From Streptomyces sp. NBC_01381 (GTDB taxonomy: Bacteria > Actinomycetota > Actinomycetes > Streptomycetales > Streptomycetaceae): a stretch of 64,000 nucleotides of DNA. The notes beneath the pieces are model-generated. The model was not told the DNA's origin and ran no database searches. It saw nothing but the letters and a program-made list of their open reading frames with translations. The DNA lies in NCBI RefSeq assembly GCF_026340305.1, contig NZ_JAPEPI010000003.1, positions 186,001 to 250,000 of the forward strand, read 5' to 3'. A program made the translations under genes and the position numbers. Every line of letters begins with the position of its first letter. Position 1 is the first letter of the stretch. Positions 58,051 to 64,000 of this stretch are shown here, one piece after another.

Positions 58051-59102
58051 GCCGTCTCAGTACACCTTCCGCGTACGGCCGTTCGCTCGCTGAGGCGCCC
58101 TCCGTCCGGGAACCGCTGCACGCGCCCGTCGCCCACCTCGTACGCGGGAGTGTCATCGAAGGCGTCCACTACGGCTCGGTCGTCGTGCTCGGCGCGAACG
58201 GCGGTGTGGAGCTGCAGATCGGTGACATCGAGGTCGCCTTCCATCCGCGCTCGGCGCTCAAGCCCGTGCAGGCCGTGGCGCTGCTGCGGGCCGGTCTTCC
58301 GCTCGACGGCGAGCTGCTCGCGCTGACCGCCGCCAGCCATTCCGGCGAGGAACGTCATCTCGCCGGGACGCGGCGGATCCTGGAGCTCGCCGGGCTCGCC
58401 GATGCGGATCTGCGCAACGTCACGGACCTGCCCTTCGACCCGGTCGTCCGCGAGGACTGGCTCCGTGCGGGCCGGCTGCCGTCGAGGCTCGCGCAGAACT
58501 GCTCGGGCAAGCACGCGGCGATGCTCTACGCGGCGCGGCTGCGCGGCTGGTCGCTCGCCGACTACCTCGACCCTTCCCACCCGCTGCAGCAGTCGATCGC
58601 CCGGACCGTCGAGGACCTCACCGGGCAGGCCATCGCCCAGGTGACGGTCGACGGCTGCGGCGCGCCGCTGTTCTCCGTCTCCTTGCACGGTCTCGCGCGC
58701 GCCGCCGCCCGGATCACGACGGCCCCGCCCGGCACCCCCGAGGCGCGGGTGGCCGACGCGATGCGCGAGTACGCGGAGATGGCGTCGGGCTCCGGCCGCG
58801 ACGTCGCCGCGCTGATGCGGGCCGTGCCGGGGCTGCTGGCCAAGGACGGCTTCGAAGGCGTGCAGGTCGCGGCGTTGCCGGACGGCCGGGCCGTCGCCGT
58901 GAAGATCGCCGACGGCGCGGACCGGGCGCGCGTGCCGGTGACCGCGGCGGCGCTCGCGCGCTGCGGTGTCGACCCGGCCGCGCTCGCCGAGTTCGCCGGG
59001 GCTCCGCTGCTCGGGGGCGGGGCGGTGGTTGGCGGCATCCGCCCCGCACGCTCGCTCCAACTGCTGCCTACGGCGGCCTGCGCTCCCCCGCCCCCCTTGT
59101 AA
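58047..59102 (+). CDS. L-asparaginase II family protein
   Basis: Cytoplasmic amidohydrolase of 351 residues that turns asparagine into aspartate and ammonia. The PF06089 pattern is visible: VAHLVRGSVIEGVHYGSVVV, FHPRSALKPVQAVALLRAGL, LTAASHSGEERHLAGTRRIL, NCSGKHAAMLYAARLRGW and VTVDGCGAPLFSVSLHGLAR. GTG 58047 overlaps the permease stop. The product is the substrate of the aspartate ammonia-lyase encoded 39 nt downstream. No signal peptide. Confidence 0.92.
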   Translation: MSRLSTPSAYGRSLAEAPSVREPLHAPVAHLVRGSVIEGVHYGSVVVLGANGGVELQIGDIEVAFHPRSALKPVQAVALLRAGLPLDGELLALTAASHSGEERHLAGTRRILELAGLADADLRNVTDLPFDPVVREDWLRAGRLPSRLAQNCSGKHAAMLYAARLRGWSLADYLDPSHPLQQSIARTVEDLTGQAIAQVTVDGCGAPLFSVSLHGLARAAARITTAPPGTPEARVADAMREYAEMASGSGRDVAALMRAVPGLLAKDGFEGVQVAALPDGRAVAVKIADGADRARVPVTAAALARCGVDPAALAEFAGAPLLGGGAVVGGIRPARSLQLLPTAACAPPPPL

Positions 59103-59141
59103 GACCAACTCACCCCCTCCAGAAGGAAGATCACCACCGCC

Positions 59142-60539
59142 ATGTCCGTCCGCAGCGAGCACGACCTGCTCGGCCACCGTGACGTCCCCGCCGATGCGTA
59201 CTGGGGTGTCCACTCCCTGCGCGCCAAGGAGAACTTCCCCATCACGGGGACGCCGATCTCCGCGTATCCGCATCTGATCGATGCGCTGGCCGCCGTCAAG
59301 GAGGCCGCCGCCCGCGCCAACGAGGAGCTCGGCCTGCTCGAACCGGCCAAGGCGGCCGCCATCGTCGAGGCCTGCCGGGAGATCCGCGACGGCAAGCTGC
59401 ACGACCAGTTCGTCGTGGACGTCATCCAGGGCGGGGCCGGGACCTCGACCAACATGAACGCCAACGAGGTCGTCGCGAACCGGGCGTTGGAGCTGCTCGG
59501 CCACGCCAAGGGCGAGTACGCCTTCCTGCACCCGAACGAGGACGTCAACCTCGGCCAGTCCACCAACGACGTCTACCCGACGGCCGTCAAGATCGGCACG
59601 GTCTTCGCGGTGCGCGGCCTCCTCAAGGCCATGGCCGTGCTGCAGGACGCCTTCGCGGCGAAGGCGATCGAGTTCCGTGACGTCCTGAAGATGGGGCGTA
59701 CGCAGCTGCAGGACGCGGTGCCGATGACGCTGGGCCAGGAGTTCTCGGCGTACGCGGTGATGCTCGACGAGGACCGCAGCCGGCTCGCCGAGGCGGTCGA
59801 ACTGATCCACGAGATCAACCTGGGCGCGACGGCGATCGGCACCGGTCTCAACGCACCCGCCGGATACGCCGAGTCCGCGCGCCGGCACCTGGCCGAGATC
59901 ACCGGCCTCCCGCTGGTCACCGCCGCGAACCTGGTCGAAGCCACGCAGGACTGCGGGGCGTTCGTCCAAATGTCCGGGGTACTGAAGCGGATCGCGGTGA
60001 AACTCTCCAAGAGCTGCAACGACCTGCGTCTCCTGTCGTCCGGTCCGCGCGCGGGCCTCAACGAGATCAACCTGCCGCCGGTACAGGCCGGTTCGAGCAT
60101 CATGCCGGGCAAGGTGAACCCGGTGATCCCCGAGGTCGTCAACCAGGTCGCCTTCGAGGTGATCGGCAACGACGTCACGATCACCATGGCGGCGGAGGCG
60201 GGCCAGCTCCAGCTGAACGCCTTCGAGCCGATCATCCTGCACTCCCTCTCCGAGAGCATCACGCATCTGCGCACCGCCTGCCTGACGCTCGCCGAGCGGT
60301 GCGTCGTCGGGATCACGGCCAACACGGAGGGGCTGCGCGCGGCGGTGGAGAACTCCATCGGCCTGGTGACCGCGCTGAACCCGCACATCGGGTATGAGGC
60401 GGCGACCTCCATCGCGAAGGAGGCGCTGGCCTCGGGGCGGGGCGTGGCTGAACTCGTCCTGGAGAAGGGGCTGTTGCCGGCCGAGCGCCTGGCCGAGCTG
60501 CTGCGGCCTGAGGTTCTGGCGGGGTCGCAGTCCGGGTGA
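59142..60539 (+). CDS. aspA: Aspartate ammonia-lyase
   Basis: Cytoplasmic enzyme of 465 residues that splits aspartate into fumarate and ammonia. It begins MSVRSEHDLLGHRDVPADAY, then DVIQGGAGTSTNMNANEVVA, LGQSTNDVYPTAVKI, LKMGRTQLQDAVPMTLGQEF and the fumarase-superfamily signature GSSIMPGKVNPVIPEVVNQV. The conserved Lys and His positions used by aspartase are in place (LHPNEDVN). ATG 59142 is preceded by AAGGAAG. Downstream of the asparaginase, likely the last gene of this operon, with a hairpin after it. Confidence 0.96.
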   Translation: MSVRSEHDLLGHRDVPADAYWGVHSLRAKENFPITGTPISAYPHLIDALAAVKEAAARANEELGLLEPAKAAAIVEACREIRDGKLHDQFVVDVIQGGAGTSTNMNANEVVANRALELLGHAKGEYAFLHPNEDVNLGQSTNDVYPTAVKIGTVFAVRGLLKAMAVLQDAFAAKAIEFRDVLKMGRTQLQDAVPMTLGQEFSAYAVMLDEDRSRLAEAVELIHEINLGATAIGTGLNAPAGYAESARRHLAEITGLPLVTAANLVEATQDCGAFVQMSGVLKRIAVKLSKSCNDLRLLSSGPRAGLNEINLPPVQAGSSIMPGKVNPVIPEVVNQVAFEVIGNDVTITMAAEAGQLQLNAFEPIILHSLSESITHLRTACLTLAERCVVGITANTEGLRAAVENSIGLVTALNPHIGYEAATSIAKEALASGRGVAELVLEKGLLPAERLAELLRPEVLAGSQSG

Positions 60540-60560
60540 GCGATGGGGTGCGTGGTCAGG

Positions 60561-60622
60561 AAAAGGACAGGGGCGCAGCCCCGTTCCTTTAGGGGCGCGG
60601 GGAACTGCGCGACCAGCCCCCG
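60561..60622. repeat. Common Streptomyces intergenic element with a terminator hairpin
   Basis: The sequence GGGGCGCGGGGAACTGCGCG (60592-60611) belongs to an element I recall as very frequent between Streptomyces genes. Just upstream a hairpin (GGGGC/GCCCC with AAAAGGA and TCCTTT flanks, 60561-60590) can terminate aspA transcription in either direction. Confidence 0.65.
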
Positions 60623-60702
60623 CATACCCGCACTCGCCCGCAGACCTCCGCCACCCACCCCATGGCGCGCCCATCCATCATCCCGGCGACACAATGGTGA
60701 TC

Positions 60703-61626
60703 ATGACCTCGTCCCTCACCTTTCAGCCCGTCCTCGACCGCATCGCCGCCGAGATCGAGGAGACCCCGGGGCGCGGCCGCCCCGCCGGTTACATCCCGGC
60801 GCTCGCCGCACGCGACCCGCACCGCTTCGGCATGGCCGTCGCCGAGCTGGACGGGACGGTGTACGGGGTGGGCGACTGGCGGGAGCCGTTTTCCACGCAG
60901 TCCATCACCAAGGTCTTCACCCTCGCGCTCGACCTGGCGCGCGAGGGTGACGCGCTGTGGGAGCACGTCGGGCGCGAGCCCTCCGGCAACCCCTTCAACT
61001 CGCTGGTCCAGTTGGAGTACGAGAACGGCATCCCGCGCAATCCGTTCATCAACGCGGGCGCGCTCGTCGTCACCGACCGGCTGCAGACCCAGACCGGCGA
61101 CGCGGCGGGCGCCCTGCTGCGCTTCCTGCGCGCCGAGAGCGGGAACGAGCGGCTTGCCATCAACCATGATGTCGCCGCATCCGAGTCCGCCCACGGCGAC
61201 CGCAATGCCGCCCTCGGCCACTTCATGGCGTCGTACGGGAACATCGACAACCCGGTGCCTGTGCTGCTCGACCAGTATTTCCGCCAGTGCTCCATCGAGG
61301 CCTCCTGCGCCGACCTCGCCCTCGCCACCGGCTTCCTCGCCCGCCACGGCATCCGTGCCGACGGCTCGCGCCTGCTCACCCGCAGCCAGGCCAAGCAGGT
61401 CAACGCGATCATGCTCACCTGCGGGACGTACGACGCGGCGGGCGAATTCGCCTACCGGGTCGGCCTGCCCGGCAAGAGCGGCGTCGGCGGCGGCATCATC
61501 GCCGTCGTCCCCGGCCGCTGCACGCTGTGCGTCTGGAGTCCGGGCCTTGACCGGCGCGGCAACTCCGTGGCGGGCGTTGCCGCGCTGGACCGGTTCACGA
61601 CGCTGACGGGGTTGTCGGTGTTCTGA
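60703..61626 (+). CDS. glsA: Glutaminase
   Basis: Cytoplasmic serine-dependent glutaminase of 307 residues converting glutamine to glutamate and ammonia. Family features are PAGYIPALAARDPHRFGMAV, the nucleophile FSTQSITKVFTLALDLAREG (SxxK), RNPFINAGALVVTDRLQTQT, ALGHFMASYGNIDNPVPVLL and CGTYDAAGEFAYRVGLPGKS, GVGGGIIAVVPGRCTLCVWS. ATG 60703 is chosen; ATG 60694 is in frame. It stands behind its own intergenic element and completes the amide-use group. Length is usual for the family. Confidence 0.96.
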   Translation: MTSSLTFQPVLDRIAAEIEETPGRGRPAGYIPALAARDPHRFGMAVAELDGTVYGVGDWREPFSTQSITKVFTLALDLAREGDALWEHVGREPSGNPFNSLVQLEYENGIPRNPFINAGALVVTDRLQTQTGDAAGALLRFLRAESGNERLAINHDVAASESAHGDRNAALGHFMASYGNIDNPVPVLLDQYFRQCSIEASCADLALATGFLARHGIRADGSRLLTRSQAKQVNAIMLTCGTYDAAGEFAYRVGLPGKSGVGGGIIAVVPGRCTLCVWSPGLDRRGNSVAGVAALDRFTTLTGLSVF

Positions 61627-61658
61627 GGCCCACCCGTGTGCTGAGGCCCACCCGTGGG

Positions 61659-62657
61659 TCAGCGGCCCACGGACGCCGTAGCCGCGTCCTTGGACTCCGC
61701 ACCCGAGTCCTCCGTACGCATCCAGACGGTGCGCTGCGGGAAGGGATGCTCGATGCCCGCGGCGTCGAGGGACTCCTTCACGCGGCGGCGCAGTTCGCGC
61801 GTGACGGACCACTGCTTGAGCGGGGCGGTCTTGACGACGAGGCGTACGACGATGCCGTCGACGTCCAGCGACTGCACACCCCAGACCTCGGGGTCCTCCA
61901 GGAGCACCTTCTCAAACTGCGGGTCCTCGCGCAGCGCGTGCCCGGTCTCCTCCAGGACGCCGAACAGGGTCTCCAGGTTGGTGTCGTAGGCCACGGAGAC
62001 GTCGAGGACCGCGCGGGCCCAGTCCTGGCTGTCGTTGCGCACCCGCAGGATCTCGCCGTTGCGGATGTGCCACAGGCCGCCGTTGATGTCCCGGACCTGG
62101 GTGAGGCGCAGGCCGACGTGTTCGACCTCGCCGACGGCTTCCCCGAGGTCGACGGAGTCGCCCACGCCGTACTGGTCCTCGAGCATGATGAGCATCCCGG
62201 ACAGGTAGTCCGCGACCAGGCTCTGCGCGCCGAAGCCGATCGCCAGGCCCACCACGCCCGCGCTGGCGAGCAGCGGGCCGAGCGCGATGCCGATCTGATC
62301 GAGGATCATGGCCAGACCCATGACGGCGATGACGACGGTCACGATGCTGCTGAGCACCGAGCCGATGGTGCGGGCCCGCTGCTCGCGCCGCTCGTCGGCC
62401 CGGGACGGGTCACGCTGCAGGACGGCCGGGCCACGGGTCGAGCGGCTCCGTCCGTTCTCCCCTTCGGCGGGCTGCAGGATGCGTTCCACGACCCGGGTGA
62501 TGGCTCGCTTGGCCAGCGCGCGCACGAGCATCGCGGCCACGACGATGACGAGGATGCGCAGCGGGATGCCTATCACGGCGCCGATATTGTCCTCGATCCA
62601 GTCCGGGGCGGCACTGTGGGTCAGGAGAGGCGACGCGGACGCGTCGGTGGGTGACAC
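61659..62657 (-). CDS. MscS-family mechanosensitive channel
   Basis: Inner-membrane tension-gated channel of about 332 residues. Three hydrophobic segments: IGIPLRILVIVVAAMLVRAL, VLSSIVTVVIAVMGLAMILD and the pore-lining ALGPLLASAGVVGLAIGFGA with its Gly/Ala pattern, followed by QSLVADYLSGMLIMLEDQYG (beta domain). The linker between the first two helices is long and charged. The C-terminal domain is the usual alpha-beta fold. GTG 62657 lies nine bases after GGAG; the frame is open further upstream. Convergent with glsA. Confidence 0.92.
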   Translation of the reverse strand: MSPTDASASPLLTHSAAPDWIEDNIGAVIGIPLRILVIVVAAMLVRALAKRAITRVVERILQPAEGENGRSRSTRGPAVLQRDPSRADERREQRARTIGSVLSSIVTVVIAVMGLAMILDQIGIALGPLLASAGVVGLAIGFGAQSLVADYLSGMLIMLEDQYGVGDSVDLGEAVGEVEHVGLRLTQVRDINGGLWHIRNGEILRVRNDSQDWARAVLDVSVAYDTNLETLFGVLEETGHALREDPQFEKVLLEDPEVWGVQSLDVDGIVVRLVVKTAPLKQWSVTRELRRRVKESLDAAGIEHPFPQRTVWMRTEDSGAESKDAATASVGR

Positions 62658-62798
62658 GGGAAATGCTCCACTCACTAGGTGCGTGTGCCGATCGGCGCGC
62701 CGAACGTAGTTCCGGTTCTTGACGCCGGTCAAAAGATGTGGCGGGCACGTGTGAGCGAGGTGAACGAGGTGCGGGCGCCCGGCCGTTGCGGGCCCCGC

Positions 62799-63125
62799 TC
62801 AGGACGTGACGGCCGTCAGGAGCACCGCGGCGTCCGTGACCGCGGTCAGGCCGTGGCGTTCCGGCGGGATCGGGAGGAGCTGCCCCGCGACGAGCGTGAC
62901 GTCCCCGGCGGCGGCCGTCAGCCGCACCGTGCCGCGCAGCACCTGCAGGGTCGCGGCGACGGGCCTGCTGTGCTCGTCGAGGGCATTGCCCGCCGTCAGG
63001 GCGATCACGCTCTGCCGCAGCGGAGGCTCGCTCAGCAGCAGATGTGCGCTGCGCCCGTGCGCGGAGCCCTCGGCCCGCGCCAGGTGCTCGTCGGCAAGGA
63101 GTTGCAGGTCGTACGTCGTGGTCAT
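62799..63125 (-). CDS. Small cupin-domain protein
   Basis: A 108-residue cytoplasmic single-cupin protein. It reads SAHLLLSEPPLRQSVIALTA, HSRPVAATLQVLRGTVRLTA, AGDVTLVAGQLLPIPPERHG. Metal ligands are incomplete (the first motif keeps a His, the second motif ends in ERHGL), so binding may be weak. ATG 63125 begins MTTTYDLQLL. It is 68 nt downstream of the PucR-type regulator in the same direction and may be in its operon. Role unknown; such cupins often act in detoxification. Confidence 0.85.
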   Translation of the reverse strand: MTTTYDLQLLADEHLARAEGSAHGRSAHLLLSEPPLRQSVIALTAGNALDEHSRPVAATLQVLRGTVRLTAAAGDVTLVAGQLLPIPPERHGLTAVTDAAVLLTAVTS

Positions 63126-63193
63126 GCGCCCCAGCCTGTCGCGCGGGCCGTGGCCCCGCGATCCACCGGGTCCGAACGGGTCGCGAACGGACA

Positions 63194-64000
63194 TCAGGAG
63201 CCGTGCCGCGCCCCGATCCGCAGCTGCAGCCAGCAGGCAAGCCGGTCGTCGGGGGTGTCGAGGTCGAGGCCGAAGACTTCCCGTACGCGCCGCAGCCGGT
63301 ACTTGAGGGTGTTCGGGTGGATGTTGAGCCGGCGCGCCGCATCGCCGACGTTCCCGACCGCGTCCAGCCAGGCCGTCACCGAGGCGGCGTACCGCGTGTG
63401 ATGGGTGCGGTCGTGGTCGAGCAGCGCCTCGACGCCGGGGTGGCGCAGCCGCGGCCGGTGGTCCAGTGCGTCCGCGAGGTGGGCGATGAGCACCTGGGCG
63501 TGTACGTCGGTCAGCGCGGCGACGTCGGGGCGCTCGGGGTCGCCGGTGGTGACCCGGAGGACGTCGTCGGCCTCGGCGCGCAGCTCGGACAGTTCCGTCA
63601 GGTCCGTGGTGAGCCGGCTGACGGCGGCGCGCGGCGGCCGGGTGCGCGGGCGGGAGACGGCGGCGAGAGCCTGGGCGGCCTGCCGCCGGGCCGCTTCCAG
63701 GTCGTCGGCGGGCAGCAGGACGTACACGGAGCGAGGGCCGGTGGAGACCGCGGCCTCGGGACGTACTGCCGAGAAGTGCCTGCCGAGGTCGGCGCCCAGG
63801 CGTGCGAGGAGCGTCCCCGCCTCCGCGGTGGGAGGCAGCGGGGCGAAGGCGAGCACGGTGACCTGCGTGCCCGTCGGCAGGCCGAGGCGCTGAGCCGTCT
63901 CCCGCACCGGCGCGGTGCCGTCGAGCGCGGCGCGCAAGGCCTGGTCGCGGGCGTGCAGTTCCAGGGCGGCGGCGCTTCTGCGGCGCAGCAGGTGCAGGGC
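63194..64000 (-). CDS. PucR/CdaR-family transcriptional regulator, partial
   Basis: The 5' end lies outside the window; 269 codons are visible. The C-terminal PucR helix-turn-helix is GNVGDAARRLNIHPNTLKYR, LRRVREVFGLDLDTPDDRLA. Before it lies a GGDEF-like central domain (RSVYVLLPADDLEAARRQAA). Family members respond to purines, sugar acids or unknown signals. The frame remains open to the window end (ALHLLRRRSAAALELHARDQ), so the gene continues upstream. The cupin gene follows. Confidence 0.9.
   Translation of the reverse strand, partial: ALHLLRRRSAAALELHARDQALRAALDGTAPVRETAQRLGLPTGTQVTVLAFAPLPPTAEAGTLLARLGADLGRHFSAVRPEAAVSTGPRSVYVLLPADDLEAARRQAAQALAAVSRPRTRPPRAAVSRLTTDLTELSELRAEADDVLRVTTGDPERPDVAALTDVHAQVLIAHLADALDHRPRLRHPGVEALLDHDRTHHTRYAASVTAWLDAVGNVGDAARRLNIHPNTLKYRLRRVREVFGLDLDTPDDRLACWLQLRIGARHGS

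Noticed and set aside
57849..60674. 941-codon open frame on the minus strand over asparaginase and aspA
   Set aside because: It is the mirror of two well-recognised plus-strand enzymes, and its translation is Arg/Gly/Asp-rich without any family motif.

Overview
The window reads as chromosomal DNA from a Streptomyces or close relative. Evidence: very high G+C, many GTG starts, typical actinobacterial families (HelR, DUF5997, SigJ/ECF41, large LuxR regulators, CmtR), a DasR-like dre site in front of a chitin/cellulose LPMO, and several promoters that appear to give leaderless mRNAs. No rRNA, tRNA, CRISPR array, intact transposon or phage was seen.

Region 1 (1-4.7 kb) is a probable rifamycin-response locus. 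A 20-bp inverted repeat identical to the rifamycin-associated element (RAE) as I remember it lies between helR (plus strand) and a DrrAB-type ABC exporter (minus strand). The exporter side has a promoter built on the RAE, followed at once by a U-tract hairpin that could be an attenuator. Region 2 (4.7-19.5 kb) holds small enzymes and regulators: an HxlR-controlled hydrolase and RidA, a secreted phospholipase A2, and an ECF41 sigma factor with its carboxymuconolactone-decarboxylase-like partner. The two ECF41 genes face away from mirror-image promoters. A VCBS/FG-GAP protein, a cytosolic Ser/Thr kinase, a LysR-like effector protein without a DNA-binding domain paired with a DUF5997 gene, and an MFS exporter complete it.

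Region 3 (19.5-23.7 kb) is scarred. An NB-ARC regulator is split in two around a metzincin-like protease gene, with remnants of a Tn3-family transposase and of a CobC-like aminotransferase. Region 4 (23.7-32.8 kb) carries extracellular degradation genes (LPMO, serine hydrolase, polyhydroxyalkanoate depolymerase with a second esterase), two methyltransferases, and a CmtR/CDF metal-resistance pair with a large palindromic operator. Region 5 (33-39.7 kb) has a large LuxR regulator, a GlxA-type regulator, small enzymes, and a decayed LacI/glycosidase locus.

Region 6 (39.7-48 kb) looks like a dicarboxylate or glutarate module: glutaryl-CoA dehydrogenase-like enzyme, CoA-transferase, GntR regulator, orphan TAXI binding lipoprotein, two-component system and a KgtP-like transporter. 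A 42-bp minisatellite sits between the TAXI and kinase genes. Region 7 (51.5-55.8 kb) is a likely pipecolate/lysine catabolic operon (AmaA-like oxidase, HglS, AmaB). Region 8 (55.8-61.6 kb) is an asparagine/aspartate/glutamine utilisation group (GntR, permease, asparaginase, aspartase, glutaminase). The window ends with an MscS channel, a cupin and a truncated PucR/CdaR regulator.

Regions 6 to 8 together suggest use of lysine, dicarboxylates and acidic amino acids as carbon and nitrogen sources, each step with its own GntR or two-component control. All functions are inferred from sequence reading; no database search was possible.
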